Source: Sandaracinaceae bacterium (lineage in GTDB: Bacteria; Myxococcota_A; Polyangia; Polyangiales; Sandaracinaceae). From it: a stretch of DNA of 64,000 nucleotides. Location: contig JACKEC010000032.1 in the NCBI GenBank assembly GCA_020633195.1, forward strand, positions 28,836-92,835. The letters run 5' to 3'. This document shows positions 50,243 through 62,276 of the stretch, one piece after another; within the stretch, counting starts at the first letter, position 1; each line of letters opens with the position of its first letter. The position numbers were made by a program, and so were the translations under genes. The notes beneath the pieces were generated by a model that worked only from the letters and a program-made list of their open reading frames with translations, did no database searches and was not told where the DNA came from.

Positions 50243-51492
50243 GCAGCTCTCCTGTCGAGGAGCTCGGTCGTCACGGGGAGGCGCACGGTGGCGCGCATCC
50301 CGCTCTCGGTGGGCGTCAACGCGAGGCTCGCTCCCTCGCCGTACCGTCGCGCGAGGCGCTGGCGCAGCGTGGAGAGCGCGATGCCCGCGCCCGTCTCCGA
50401 CGGCGGCATCGACACCCCCGTCGCCTCGTCCTCCACCTCGATGCAGAGGACGCCGTCGTCGTCCTCGAGGCGCGCCCGCACGGTCACGCGCCCCGGGCCG
50501 TCGCGCCGCGCGACGCCGTGCTTGACCGCGTTCTCGACGAGCGGCTGCAGGAGCAGCGTGGGCACCGGCAGCGGCGCGAGGTCGGACGGCAGCTCGATGT
50601 GCACCTCGAGGCGGTCGTCGCCGAGGCGCGCGCGCTCGATCGCGAGGTACGCCTGCGCGTGATCCACCTCGGCCTCGAGCGCCGCCTCCTCCGGGTGGGA
50701 GAGGAGGTAGCGGTAGAGGTCGGCCAGGTCGCTCACGAGGTCGCGCGCCCGCGCGGGATCCCGACGGATCGTGGCGCGCACGACGTTGAGCGCGTTGAAG
50801 AGGAAGTGCGGCTCGAGCCGCCGGCGCAGCGCCTCGAGCGCCGCGGTGTCAGCGGCCGCGCGCGCCTCCACGAGCGCCACCGCCTGCTCCTCGCGGCTGA
50901 CCACGAGGCGGGCGACGACCACGAAGAGCGTGACGCCGGACGCGTTCACGAGGAGCTTCACGAGGTGGGCCGGCCACGCCGGGATGTACCGAGCCGCGTG
51001 CCCCACCGCGAGGAGTCCGACGCCCACGACGACGAGGTGGATCGACTGGATCCCGAGCGAGGTCACGAAGACGCGCCAGCCCGTGAACCACTCGGGCTTC
51101 CGCTCGGCGACCAGGCCCGCGAGCACGCCGTCGGTGATCGAGGCCGCGAGGACCCACGGCGCGGTCTCCGCGTCCACGAGCGCGGCGTAGAAGAGCCCAC
51201 CGCCCAGGCCCGCGAGCCCGCCCGCCTTCCAGCCGCCGAGGATCGCCGCGATGAGCACGCCGATCGCGCGGACGTTCACGTGCTCGCCGCCCACGTGCAG
51301 CCCGAGCATCGCGCCCCACGCGGCGAGGCCGAGGCCGAGCACGACCGCGGCCAGCTTGTCGCGGCGCTGGCCGACCCCGAGGAGGCGATTGCGGAGCGGC
51401 GGGAAGAGCACCGCGACCAAGGCCGCCGCCGCGAGCAGGCCCATCTTCTCGGCCAGCTCGATCAGGAGGGTGGCGGTCTCCGTCCGGTCCAC
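50239..51492 (-). CDS. LytS-type sensor histidine kinase
   Basis: 417 residues from ATG at 51492. About six hydrophobic segments in residues 10-200 match the 5TMR-LYT sensor module (LGLHVGGEHVNVRAIGVLIAAILGGWKAGGLAG). The phosphorylated-His region LEPHFLFNALNVVRATIRRDP is the His_kinase (LytS/YpdA) signature at about residue 230. The ATPase domain has LPVPTLLLQPLVENAVKHG (N box) and GAGIALSTLRQRL (G box). It should phosphorylate the LytTR regulator encoded in the same overlapping pair. The stimulus is unknown; LytS homologues sense membrane potential or pyruvate-type ligands. Confidence 0.94.
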   Translation of the reverse strand: MDRTETATLLIELAEKMGLLAAAALVAVLFPPLRNRLLGVGQRRDKLAAVVLGLGLAAWGAMLGLHVGGEHVNVRAIGVLIAAILGGWKAGGLAGLGGGLFYAALVDAETAPWVLAASITDGVLAGLVAERKPEWFTGWRVFVTSLGIQSIHLVVVGVGLLAVGHAARYIPAWPAHLVKLLVNASGVTLFVVVARLVVSREEQAVALVEARAAADTAALEALRRRLEPHFLFNALNVVRATIRRDPARARDLVSDLADLYRYLLSHPEEAALEAEVDHAQAYLAIERARLGDDRLEVHIELPSDLAPLPVPTLLLQPLVENAVKHGVARRDGPGRVTVRARLEDDDGVLCIEVEDEATGVSMPPSETGAGIALSTLRQRLARRYGEGASLALTPTESGMRATVRLPVTTELLDRRAA

Positions 51493-51546
51493 GGAACGAC
51501 AACGTAGCAGCCGGGGCCGCGCATGCCCCGCGCGGCTCCGCGCCGA

Positions 51547-52665
<1,119 letters not shown>

Positions 52666-52815
52666 GGGGACCTCCGCCCCCTCTCGGTGCAAAGACCGTG
52701 CGATCCCGCGGGCGTGGGCCCTGTCCCAGCCTTGCGCGGTCGAGTCCTCGCCCCGACTCGACCCACCCCGCGCCCGGCCGACCAGAACCTGGACGGACGC
52801 GGCTTCGAGATCGCA

Positions 52816-55062
52816 TCACTCCTCGTCGGCGACCGCGTCCACCGCGTCGGCGATCTCCGAGTCCAGCGACAGGACCGGCGGGGGGAGCCTCGGCGCCGTG
52901 TAGATGGGGTAACGAACGTTGACGGCGCCGTCGAACGGCGGGATGTCGAGCGTGTCCATCGCCTCGGACAGACAGCGCGCGAGGGGCGCCGCCAGCGAGC
53001 CCTCCACGCTCGACTCGACGACCTCGCGGTCCGCGACCCGGAACACGAAGACCGCGCGCCGCTGATACGTCGGCCGACCCCGGCGATCGTCGCGGAAGCA
53101 GCCTCGGGCGGCCGGAACGATCCGCTGCCGCAGCATGCGCAGGAGCGAGGGGCCGGGCAGGGTCGACCGGCCGGTGTCCGGGTGCAGGGTGGCAGGCGCG
53201 CTGGTCTCGGTCGGAGCGGTCGCCTCCGACGGACGCGGCAGCGGGGACTGGTCGCACCGCCGGGTCTCGGCGAGCGCGAGGCGGTCCCGAGCCGAGGCGA
53301 CCGCGCTCGCGCTCGGCGGCGGCTGGGCCAGCGAGCACGTCGCGGCGGCCGTGGACTCCGGGGCGAGCGCGGCGAGGCGCAGCGGCTGATCACGAAGCCC
53401 GCCGGCGCGCTCGAGGCGGTCTCGCAGCGCCACCGTCAGCCCCGCGGGCGCGTCGACGGCGCGGGACGAGCTCGCGGCGAGCAAGGACACGGGCCCCCTC
53501 GCGATCGGGCCCTCCCACACGCGCTCCTCGCCCGCGCGCAGCGCCCCGAGGTCGAGGCTCTGGCGACCGAGGCGCGCGCGGACGTGCGGGACCGACACCG
53601 CCGCGAGCAGCCCGGCCATGCGCTCGGTGAGCGCGTCCATCCCGTGACCCGCGGCCGCCCGCTCGGCCTCGGGGCCCGCGTCGACCCAGCGGCCGTCCAC
53701 CGCCTCGAGCGCTCGCTGGAGCGCCGCCGTCGTGGGGCGGTCCGCGACGTCGAGCGCCGCCACCTCGGCCCCGGCTCGTCGCAGCGCCCGAAGCGCCTCC
53801 ACGTGCGACGTGGTCGTGGTGAGCCCCCCGTCCCCGATCACCAGCACGAGCGGCCGGTGCATCGCGCGCACCCACGGCTCGACCAGCTCTGCCGCGGCCT
53901 CGAGCCGCGTGGCGCTCCCGAGCTCGGTCTCGAGCGCCCGGTTGATCTCCACGATCGAGATGTCGGTCGGCGCCGTCGGCGCCTCGACGATCGCCTGCGC
54001 GCGCGCCGCGAAGGCCGCGACGCGGAGCCGCGACGAGCTCGGCAGCGCCGCGAGCAGCGCCGCCACCGTGGGCGCGACGCGGCCCCTCGCCGAGGTCGCG
54101 GTGGACGGCGAGGTGTCGAGCAGAAGCACGATCTCGCGGGCCTGGGCCTCGCCCGGCGGCGCGACGACCCGGAGCCGCGCGCAGCGTCCCTCGCCACAGG
54201 GGACCGACCACGCCTCCGCGCGGACGGGTCCCGCGGGCACGCGCGCGACGACCTCGGCGGGCTCCCAGGCCGCGCGCTCGACCGAGCGCTCGACCGCGTC
54301 CATGCCGGCCGCGGTGGCGCCCGTCAGGCGCTCCGAGCTCACGTGGATCCGCGCCGGGGCCACCCGGTTGTCGTTGCCGCGCGCGGGCAGGGTCACCCGG
54401 ACGCGCCCACCGCGCGCGGGCGCCTCGGCCACGTACGTCACGCGAATCGACAGCCACGCCTCGTCGGCGGCGCCGCGCACCTGCGGCGGCGCGGGCGGGA
54501 CGGGGGCGGCGCGCACCCAGACGGCCGGGCCACCGTCGTCCTCGACGATCGCGGCGTGCGCGATCGGGAGGACCCCGCCCCCACGAGCGCGGACCGCGTC
54601 GTCATAGGGCCCGAGCGGCGTCTCGCTCGCGTCGACGAAGCCCTGTCGACACCCGTGGCGGTTGCACACCTCGAGCGAGGCGAGCGACGCGCCAGGCGGG
54701 ACCGCGAGCCGGTACCGGACCTCCGCCGCGTGCCGCGCCCGCGAGGCGAACCGCATCTCGGTGCGCACCTGCGCGAGCCCGTGGTCGAGGGTGACCTCCA
54801 CGTCGTGGCGGGTCTCGTGCACCCCCGCGATCGCCGCGAGGACCGCCCCGCGGACCACGGGGATCGGTCGCTCCACCTCCTCCTCGGGGCGCGTCGGGGC
54901 GACCCGCTCGAGCCGATCGGCCCGGTCCACGCCGAGCGGATCGTCGTCGCTCGCCGTGAACGGATCGGCCTCCACCCAGTCGGGGACCCCCCCGTCCTGC
55001 GCCTGCGCGGGCAGCGCGACGAGACCGAGAAGAAACGAGAGCAGCGGGACGTTGGGGCGCAT
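52816..55062 (-). CDS. Exported VIT/VWA-domain protein with C-terminal AgmX-like segment
   Basis: 748 residues. A signal peptide (LLSFLLGLVALPAQAQ) precedes a VIT-like domain near residues 80-255 (HDVEVTLDHGLAQVRTEMRFASRARHAAEVRYRLAVPPGASLASLEV) and a VWA domain with a MIDAS of the DxSxS type (VLLLDTSPSTAT) at about residue 310. The last 120 residues have a Cys-pair pattern (AARGCFRDDRRGRP ... LARCLSEAMDTLDIPPFDG), as in AgmX/PglI-type proteins of gliding bacteria. It may form metal-dependent adhesive contacts in the periplasm or on the surface. Its start is about 100 bases from the divergent SPFH gene. Confidence 0.82.
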   Translation of the reverse strand: MRPNVPLLSFLLGLVALPAQAQDGGVPDWVEADPFTASDDDPLGVDRADRLERVAPTRPEEEVERPIPVVRGAVLAAIAGVHETRHDVEVTLDHGLAQVRTEMRFASRARHAAEVRYRLAVPPGASLASLEVCNRHGCRQGFVDASETPLGPYDDAVRARGGGVLPIAHAAIVEDDGGPAVWVRAAPVPPAPPQVRGAADEAWLSIRVTYVAEAPARGGRVRVTLPARGNDNRVAPARIHVSSERLTGATAAGMDAVERSVERAAWEPAEVVARVPAGPVRAEAWSVPCGEGRCARLRVVAPPGEAQAREIVLLLDTSPSTATSARGRVAPTVAALLAALPSSSRLRVAAFAARAQAIVEAPTAPTDISIVEINRALETELGSATRLEAAAELVEPWVRAMHRPLVLVIGDGGLTTTTSHVEALRALRRAGAEVAALDVADRPTTAALQRALEAVDGRWVDAGPEAERAAAGHGMDALTERMAGLLAAVSVPHVRARLGRQSLDLGALRAGEERVWEGPIARGPVSLLAASSSRAVDAPAGLTVALRDRLERAGGLRDQPLRLAALAPESTAAATCSLAQPPPSASAVASARDRLALAETRRCDQSPLPRPSEATAPTETSAPATLHPDTGRSTLPGPSLLRMLRQRIVPAARGCFRDDRRGRPTYQRRAVFVFRVADREVVESSVEGSLAAPLARCLSEAMDTLDIPPFDGAVNVRYPIYTAPRLPPPVLSLDSEIADAVDAVADEE

Positions 55063-55159
55063 GGAAAGGGGACAGCGAACGGCCGGGAGAGTTTCAACGG
55101 TAGAAACGGAACGGTCCGATCGCTATCCTCGGCGGGCCGACTCACAGGGAGCAGAGCGC

Positions 55160-56419
55160 ATGGGAATCATGGACTTCATCAGGCAGGGCACGCAGGAGAT
55201 GATGATCGCGCGTCCCGACGCCGCGAAGCAGTACATCGTCTACAAGCACCCAGAGCAGACCATCCCCATGTTCTCGCAGCTCACCGTCGACGCCGACGAA
55301 GCTGCGGTGTTCTTCCGCGACGGCGCCCTGGTCGGCGTCCTGCGGACCGCGGGGGCGGGTCAGCGCCACACGCTGAGCACGGGCAACATCCCGTTCCTCA
55401 GCAACCTCGTCGACTCGTTCACGGGCGGGAACATCTTCGTCACGGACCTCTACTTCGTGACCATGCGCCCCATGCGTGGCGCTCGGTTCGGGGACTCGCT
55501 CCCGCCGATCAAGGATCCCGCGCTCAAGATCACGCTGAGCCCGCGCATCTACGGCGAGTACGCCTGGCGCGTGACCCACCCCGACCGGTTCCTCGTCGGC
55601 TACCTCGGCATGGGCGGGCAGCAGTCCAACGAGCAGGTCGAGCGCTGGATCACGACCAAGTTCAAGAACGCGGTGAAGCGCTCGCTCCCGCAGTTCATCA
55701 TCCGCCAAGAGATCGAGGTGCAGCACCTGGCCGCCTATCACGAGGAGATCGGCCAGATGTTCATGCAGAAGTGCGACGACCTCTCCGAGATCGGCGTGCA
55801 GTTCCTCGAGCTCGGCGACTTCAACATCAACTTCGACGACGACGACAAGAAGCGTCTCGAAGAGGCCCAGGCGCGCTACGCGGACCTCGAGGTCAAGAAG
55901 GCCGCCAAGGCCGAGCTCGGCGACGGCAACTACATGGCGTACGCGGCCGGTGAGGCGATGCTCGGCGCCGGTCAGGGCATGGCCCAGGGCGGAGGCGGCG
56001 AAGGCGGCGGCGCGATGATGGGCGGCGCGGGCATGGGCATGGGCTTCGCCATGGCCAACATGTTCGCGAACAACATGCCCGGGCAGCAGGGTCACCCGCA
56101 GCAGGGCTACCCGCCTCAGCAGGGCTACCCGCCGCAGCAGGGCTACCCGCCTCAGCAGGGCTACCCGCCGCAGCAGGGCTACCCGCCGCAGCAGGGCGCT
56201 CCGCCCGCGGGCTGGGCTCAGCAGCCTCCGTCCCAGCCCGGCGCGGCCGGCGGCATGATCCAGTGCCCCGGCTGTGGTGCGAGCGTCCCGCCCGGGAAGT
56301 TCTGCGCCGAGTGCGGCACCTCCCTCGCGCCGCCCCAGCCCAAGCCCTGCCCGTCGTGCAGCACCGTCGCGCCCCCCGGCGCGAAGTTCTGCGCGAACTG
56401 CGGCACCGGCATGGGCTGA
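55160..56419 (+). CDS. SPFH-domain (YdjI/COG4260-like) protein with QGYPP repeats and two zinc ribbons
   Basis: 419 residues from ATG at 55160. The first 290 residues form an SPFH (stomatin/prohibitin-like) domain of the 'virion core/membrane protease subunit' type (AKQYIVYKHPEQTIPMFSQLTVD, then the conserved LGDFNINFDDDDKKRLEEAQARYADLE). A Gly/Met segment follows, then six tandem units of about five residues (QQGYPP) at 56092-56200. The protein ends with two CxxC-x(10-13)-CxxC zinc ribbons (CPGCGASVPPGKFCAECG, CPSCSTV...CANCG). It probably forms membrane-associated oligomers. The tandem repeats may vary in number. Confidence 0.82.
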   Translation: MGIMDFIRQGTQEMMIARPDAAKQYIVYKHPEQTIPMFSQLTVDADEAAVFFRDGALVGVLRTAGAGQRHTLSTGNIPFLSNLVDSFTGGNIFVTDLYFVTMRPMRGARFGDSLPPIKDPALKITLSPRIYGEYAWRVTHPDRFLVGYLGMGGQQSNEQVERWITTKFKNAVKRSLPQFIIRQEIEVQHLAAYHEEIGQMFMQKCDDLSEIGVQFLELGDFNINFDDDDKKRLEEAQARYADLEVKKAAKAELGDGNYMAYAAGEAMLGAGQGMAQGGGGEGGGAMMGGAGMGMGFAMANMFANNMPGQQGHPQQGYPPQQGYPPQQGYPPQQGYPPQQGYPPQQGAPPAGWAQQPPSQPGAAGGMIQCPGCGASVPPGKFCAECGTSLAPPQPKPCPSCSTVAPPGAKFCANCGTGMG

Positions 56420-56482
56420 GAGAGCGCTCCCGCAGCTCCGAGAACGCTCCGGCGGCTCATCGAGCCCCGGAGCGTTCGTGCG

Positions 56483-57829
56483 TCAGCGACTCCGAGCGAG
56501 GATTCCTCGGTACATCTCCGCGCGTGGATCCTCCGGGAACCGCTCGACGAGCTCGCGCATCCGGATCGTCGCCGCCTCCGTCTGCCCTCGGGCGCGGTAG
56601 GCCTCGATGAGCATCGCCAGCCGCGTGGGCGAGTCGGCCCGGCCGGGCACGGCCAGCAGACGGATCACGCACGCGAGATCGCCGTGCACCGTGCAGTCCG
56701 CCGCCTGCTCGTCGATCGTCGCCGGGCCTCGAGGCCGGTCCGTGTCGGGGAGGGTGAGCCCCACGCGCAGCTCGCGCCCGCGCGCCTGCGATGGGAACCC
56801 GAGCGAGCGCAGCACGCGGGTCACGCACACGATCATCCGCACGCGCGGCGGCTGATCGAGCACCCGCGCGTCGGTCACGGCCCCGTCGTCGTTCACTCGC
56901 AGCACGATCTCGAACGTCGCGTCCCCCGCGAGGCCCTCCAGGCACCGCTGCAGCTCCGACCGGCGCCGCAAAATAACGGTCCGCGTGTCGTCCTCGGACC
57001 AGCCCGCCCGAGCCGGCGGCGGAGGTGACGGGGGAGGCGGGGCGTCGGGATCGCTCGTTCGCGGATGCGTGGGCGGCGCGGGCGGCGCCTCGTCGGCGTC
57101 TCGCTCGGTTGGTTGCGGCGGTTCCGGGTCCTCGCCACCCGCCGCGCGCGGCGCCACGCGACCTTCACCATCCGGGGTGATCGTCGCCACCCTCGCGGGC
57201 TCGGGCCGGGTCCACCACGCGACCGCCAGTCCGACGAGCAGGAGCGCGGTCACGAGGCCCGCGAGGACCGCGACGCGCCGGGTGACCGTCGGTCGCGACA
57301 TCTTCAGGAGCCCGGCGATCTCGCCCTGCGAGAAGCCCGCGTACCGCAGCGCCATGACGGCCCGGAGCGTGGCGTCGCTCGAGGTCTTCCGGAGCACCTC
57401 CTCCGCGGCGGCCTCCTCGAAGGGGCTCGGGGCCGGCTGCATCAAGACCGGATCCGAGGTCGCGGCTCTCGTGGCGAGGAGCTCGCGCCGTCGCCTCGCC
57501 TTGCGCCGCAGCTCCGCGACGTGGCCCTCGAGCCTCAGCTTCAGGTACGCGTGCAGGGACGCTTTGGCCTCGCCCGCCGCCAGCTCGGCTCGGTAGCGGG
57601 GGATCCACCGCTCGTAGGCGGCCACGACCAGCTCCCCGAGGAGGTCGTCGGGTTCGATCACGTCGCGGGACGGCGTCGCCCGCGCGAGCTGCTCCAGGAT
57701 CGGGACCAGCTCGGCCCACCGCGCGTCGTCGAGGTCCTCGAGCCACGCGGCGAGCGTCCCCGCCCCCGGGGTCCCCGGTTCGGCGCGCAGAACGCGATCG
57801 AGCCACTCGGTCGAGTCGGTCGGGGTCAT
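56483..57829 (-). CDS. Membrane-tethered sigma-70-like HTH protein with periplasmic AgmX-type domain
   Basis: 448 residues from ATG at 57829, with GGAGG eight bases upstream. Residues about 1-195 look like a sigma-70-type DNA-binding protein. They include an acidic N-part with IEPDDLLGELVVAAYERWIPRY and RRKARRRRELL, then region-4-like AVMALRYAGFSQGEIAGLLKMSRPTVTRRVAV. A membrane helix follows immediately (LAGLVTALLLVGLAVAWW), then a Pro-rich linker. A C-terminal domain has RSELQRCLEGLAGDATFEIVLRV and IVCVTRVLRSLGFPSQARG, a Cys-pair pattern shared with the VWA protein next door. The arrangement suggests a regulator bound to the membrane, perhaps released by proteolysis. RNA polymerase binding is unproven. 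Confidence 0.62.
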   Translation of the reverse strand: MTPTDSTEWLDRVLRAEPGTPGAGTLAAWLEDLDDARWAELVPILEQLARATPSRDVIEPDDLLGELVVAAYERWIPRYRAELAAGEAKASLHAYLKLRLEGHVAELRRKARRRRELLATRAATSDPVLMQPAPSPFEEAAAEEVLRKTSSDATLRAVMALRYAGFSQGEIAGLLKMSRPTVTRRVAVLAGLVTALLLVGLAVAWWTRPEPARVATITPDGEGRVAPRAAGGEDPEPPQPTERDADEAPPAPPTHPRTSDPDAPPPPSPPPPARAGWSEDDTRTVILRRRSELQRCLEGLAGDATFEIVLRVNDDGAVTDARVLDQPPRVRMIVCVTRVLRSLGFPSQARGRELRVGLTLPDTDRPRGPATIDEQAADCTVHGDLACVIRLLAVPGRADSPTRLAMLIEAYRARGQTEAATIRMRELVERFPEDPRAEMYRGILARSR

Positions 57830-57927
57830 CCGAGAGCACCTCCACCAGAGTACATGGGACGAGGTCTCCAGGTGGTTCACGGCCTGCGTCGAATTGACAG
57901 GACCCCCGAGGGCTCCATCCTCAGGCG

Positions 57928-58314
57928 GTGGGTGCCGTCGTTCGTGTAGCGCTGGTCTGCCTCGCGGCGTTCGCGTTGACGCTCCTGCAGTCGCGCGGCT
58001 GCGGCTACACGCCCGATCCGGCCAAGGGGGAGGGGGAGCCCTGCACCCGGAGCACCGAGTGCCAGTCCGACCTGACGTGCAGCGGCGGCGTGTGTCGCCG
58101 ACCCGGTCTCGACGCCGGCCCGTCGGGCTCGGACGCGGGCGCCAACGACGCGGGCCCGCTCGACGACGGAGGCGATCTCCTCGACGCGACGACCGGCGAC
58201 ATGGACGCCGCCGCGGCCGACCCCGACGCGGGCGACACGGACGCGAGCGCGGGCCCCGTGGACGCCGCGGCGGACGACGCCGAAGCGTCCGACGCGGGCT
58301 CCGACGCGTCCTGA
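57928..58314 (+). CDS. Small lipoprotein with one Cys-rich motif and DAG linker
   Basis: 128 residues from GTG at 57928. The leader (VALVCLAAFALTLLQSRGC) ends in a Cys. Next is CTRSTECQSDLTCSGGVC, a four-Cys module like those in the protein at 22342. The C-terminal 75 residues are Asp/Ala/Gly low complexity (DAGPSGSDAGANDAG-type). No catalytic motif is seen. It is probably a surface-anchored linker or ligand-binding peptide. Confidence 0.6.
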   Translation: MGAVVRVALVCLAAFALTLLQSRGCGYTPDPAKGEGEPCTRSTECQSDLTCSGGVCRRPGLDAGPSGSDAGANDAGPLDDGGDLLDATTGDMDAAAADPDAGDTDASAGPVDAAADDAEASDAGSDAS

Positions 58315-58383
58315 GCGGATCGACTCTCGTCTCGACGCTGCTTGCGCCAAGCTCGGACGAACTTCTACACTCCGACCGTCGCG

Positions 58384-60036
<1,653 letters not shown>

Positions 60037-60098
60037 TCGCGTCGCCGGCCGCGGGATCCAGCCAGCCCATTTTCATCGCGCGCTGCTAGAGTCCCCGC

Positions 60099-61709
60099 AT
60101 GTTGCGTTGCGGCCTCGTTGCTGCGCTCCTGTTGGCCTCCTGCGGCGGACAGAGCGGCGATCGAAACACGCTCCAGGGGGACCGCTACACGGAGGTCGAG
60201 GCGCCCGCTCCCTCCGTCGCGACCTACGCGACGGCAGCTCCCGCGGGCATCGCCGTGCGTGGGGTGGCGGCCGACGATGTCCGCGCCGGCGTCGAAGCGG
60301 CGGCCCAGGCGCACTCGATGCCGCTCGAGGCGGATCCTCGGCTCGCGGAGCTCGCCGAGTGGATCGCCGACCGGCTCGGCCCCGACGGCGAGCCGCCCCC
60401 CAACGAGGTGGTGGAGTTCTTCTCGCGGCACCTCGGCCTCGTCGAGCCGGTGCCCCACATCATGGTGCTCGGCCAGCCCGCGGGCGTGCTCCGAGGAGGC
60501 ATCGAGAGCAGCGTCGGCCAGTTCATGGATCGGCAGACCTACAGCCGATGGGGAGCGGCCGTGGTCGAGCGCGCCAACCTTCGGGTCGCCGTCGTCATGC
60601 TCTCGTGGCGTTGGCTGGAGCTGTCCCCCATCGCTCGGACCAGCGCGCCCGGTACGGCGGTCGCGGTCCAGGGTCGGCTGCTCGGCGATCACCGCAACCC
60701 CACCATCGTCGTCCAGCCGCCCGACGGCCCCGTTCGCCGCCTCCCGGCCGGCAGCGGCCCGGAGTTCGACGTCCGCGTGCCGACCTCGGAGACCGGCGTC
60801 TACCGCGTGGAGCTCCTCGGTCGAGGCGCCCACGGGGACACCGTCATCGCGAACTTCCCCGTCTACGTGGGGGTCCCGATCCCGAGCTCGGTGCGGGTCA
60901 GCGAGGCGCCGGCGTCGGGCGCGAGCGACGTGGAGAGCGTCCGCCGCGATCTCCTCGATCGCATCAACGCGACGCGCCGCGAGGCCGGCCTCGCGGAGGT
61001 CCAGGCGGACCCGGCCGTCCAGGCCGTGGCCGACGCTCACTGCCACGACATGGTCGACAACGACTTCATCGGCCACACGTCGCCCACCACGGGATCGGCC
61101 CTCGACCGCGTCCGGGCCGCGCACCTGCCGAGCGGCCTCGTGCTCGAGAACATCGGTCGCGGCTACTCGGCCGACGAGATCCACCGCGGGCTCCTCGAGA
61201 GCCCCGGCCACCGCGCCAACCTCGTCAACGCCGACGTGACCCACGTGGGGATCGGCGTCGTCGCCCAGGCCGAGGGCACGCGGAGCGCGTTCATCGTCAC
61301 CCAGGTCTTCGTGCGGATGCACGGCGAGGTCGACGTCGAGCAAGCCCCCGCGCAGCTGCTCGCGCTCATCAACGCGTCGCGCAGCGCCCGGGGCGCGCCG
61401 CCCGCGGAGCTCGAGGACAACCTCGCCGCGGCCGCCCGAGACGCCGCCCGCGAGTTCTTCGAGGACCCCAGCCTCAGCCAGCAGGACGCCGTGGACGACG
61501 CGAGCGCGAGCCTCCGTCGCTTCGCGATCGCTTACCGGCGCATCGGCGGCGTGATGGCGGTGGTGAACGAGATCTCCGAGGCGGGCGCCCTCGAGCCGAC
61601 GCTCGACCCCGGCGTTCGCTACTTCGGCATCGGGGTCGCGCAGGGCACCCGCGACGACACGGGCCCCAACGCGATCGCGGTGGTCATCGTCATGGCCTGG
61701 CCGCGGTGA
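60099..61709 (+). CDS. Lipoprotein with CAP (SCP/PR1) domain flanked by CAP-like segments
   Basis: 536 residues from ATG at 60099. The leader ends in lipobox LLASC. Residues about 285-405 form a CAP domain: LLDRINATRREAGL, VADAHCHDMVDNDFIGHTSP, LVLENIGRGYSADEIHRGLLESPGHRANLV and VGIGVV, with the two conserved His. The N-terminal part (residues about 60-130) and the C-terminal part (about 420-530) show the same helix pattern (AAAQAHSMPLEADPRLAELAEWI; LINASRSARGAPPAELEDNLAAAARDAA) but lack the His residues, so they look like degenerate CAP modules. An Ig-like segment lies at about 195-265. Its role is unknown. Confidence 0.78.
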   Translation: MLRCGLVAALLLASCGGQSGDRNTLQGDRYTEVEAPAPSVATYATAAPAGIAVRGVAADDVRAGVEAAAQAHSMPLEADPRLAELAEWIADRLGPDGEPPPNEVVEFFSRHLGLVEPVPHIMVLGQPAGVLRGGIESSVGQFMDRQTYSRWGAAVVERANLRVAVVMLSWRWLELSPIARTSAPGTAVAVQGRLLGDHRNPTIVVQPPDGPVRRLPAGSGPEFDVRVPTSETGVYRVELLGRGAHGDTVIANFPVYVGVPIPSSVRVSEAPASGASDVESVRRDLLDRINATRREAGLAEVQADPAVQAVADAHCHDMVDNDFIGHTSPTTGSALDRVRAAHLPSGLVLENIGRGYSADEIHRGLLESPGHRANLVNADVTHVGIGVVAQAEGTRSAFIVTQVFVRMHGEVDVEQAPAQLLALINASRSARGAPPAELEDNLAAAARDAAREFFEDPSLSQQDAVDDASASLRRFAIAYRRIGGVMAVVNEISEAGALEPTLDPGVRYFGIGVAQGTRDDTGPNAIAVVIVMAWPR

Positions 61710-61722
61710 GCGGCCGACGGGG

Positions 61723-62139
61723 TCAGAAGCGCTCGGTGCCCTGACCGCTGGTGGCGCTGCCGACGTTCTCCATGACGTTGCCGCCCATGTCCTCGAACCG
61801 GAAGCCCTCGGTGATGCGGAAGGCGGGCCCGTTGTCGGCGGCGACGATCACGTCGACGGTGCCGGAGTCGTCCATCACGGGGGTGGCCACCAGCAGCGTG
61901 TGATCGTCGATGATCGTCGAGCGCTGCGAGGCCTTGTTCCCGAAGTAGACCGTGTAGCTGATGTCCGGCCGGAAGTTGTTGCCGATGATCCGGATCGGCT
62001 GCTCGCCCGACGTCGCGCCCGCGCGGGGATCGATGTTGAGGATCTCCAGGTCCCCGCCCGCCGATTCGCCGCAGGCGACGAGGAGACCGGCGCAGAGGAG
62101 ACCACCCAGGACGAGCAGGAGACGCGTGCGGACCGACAT
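61723..62139 (-). CDS. Small lipoprotein with IPT/TIG domain
   Basis: 138 residues from ATG at 62139. The leader MSVRTRLLLVLGGLLCAGLLVAC ends in a lipobox. The body is one Ig-like TIG domain: LEILNIDPRAGATSGEQPIRIIGNNFRPDISYTVYFGNKAS, then TLLVATPVMDDSGTVDVIV. Single TIG lipoproteins are usually surface binding or structural modules. It converges with the CAP gene after 13 bases. Confidence 0.8.
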   Translation of the reverse strand: MSVRTRLLLVLGGLLCAGLLVACGESAGGDLEILNIDPRAGATSGEQPIRIIGNNFRPDISYTVYFGNKASQRSTIIDDHTLLVATPVMDDSGTVDVIVAADNGPAFRITEGFRFEDMGGNVMENVGSATSGQGTERF

Positions 62140-62276
62140 GCGGTGGACGATATGCGAGCGGGCGCGCGACGGTCAATCCGTAGTGCGTAGGGGAGGCCAG
62201 GCTTGACACCCTCCGCGCTGCCTAACCATGCTTCGGGGCGCGTTCCTCCCACATTCGCGCTGGGACCCATCAAACC

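Noticed and set aside
55091..55107. GTTTC-N7-GAAAC dyad upstream of the SPFH gene
   Set aside because: Only five base pairs per arm; expected by chance. Not enough to call an operator.
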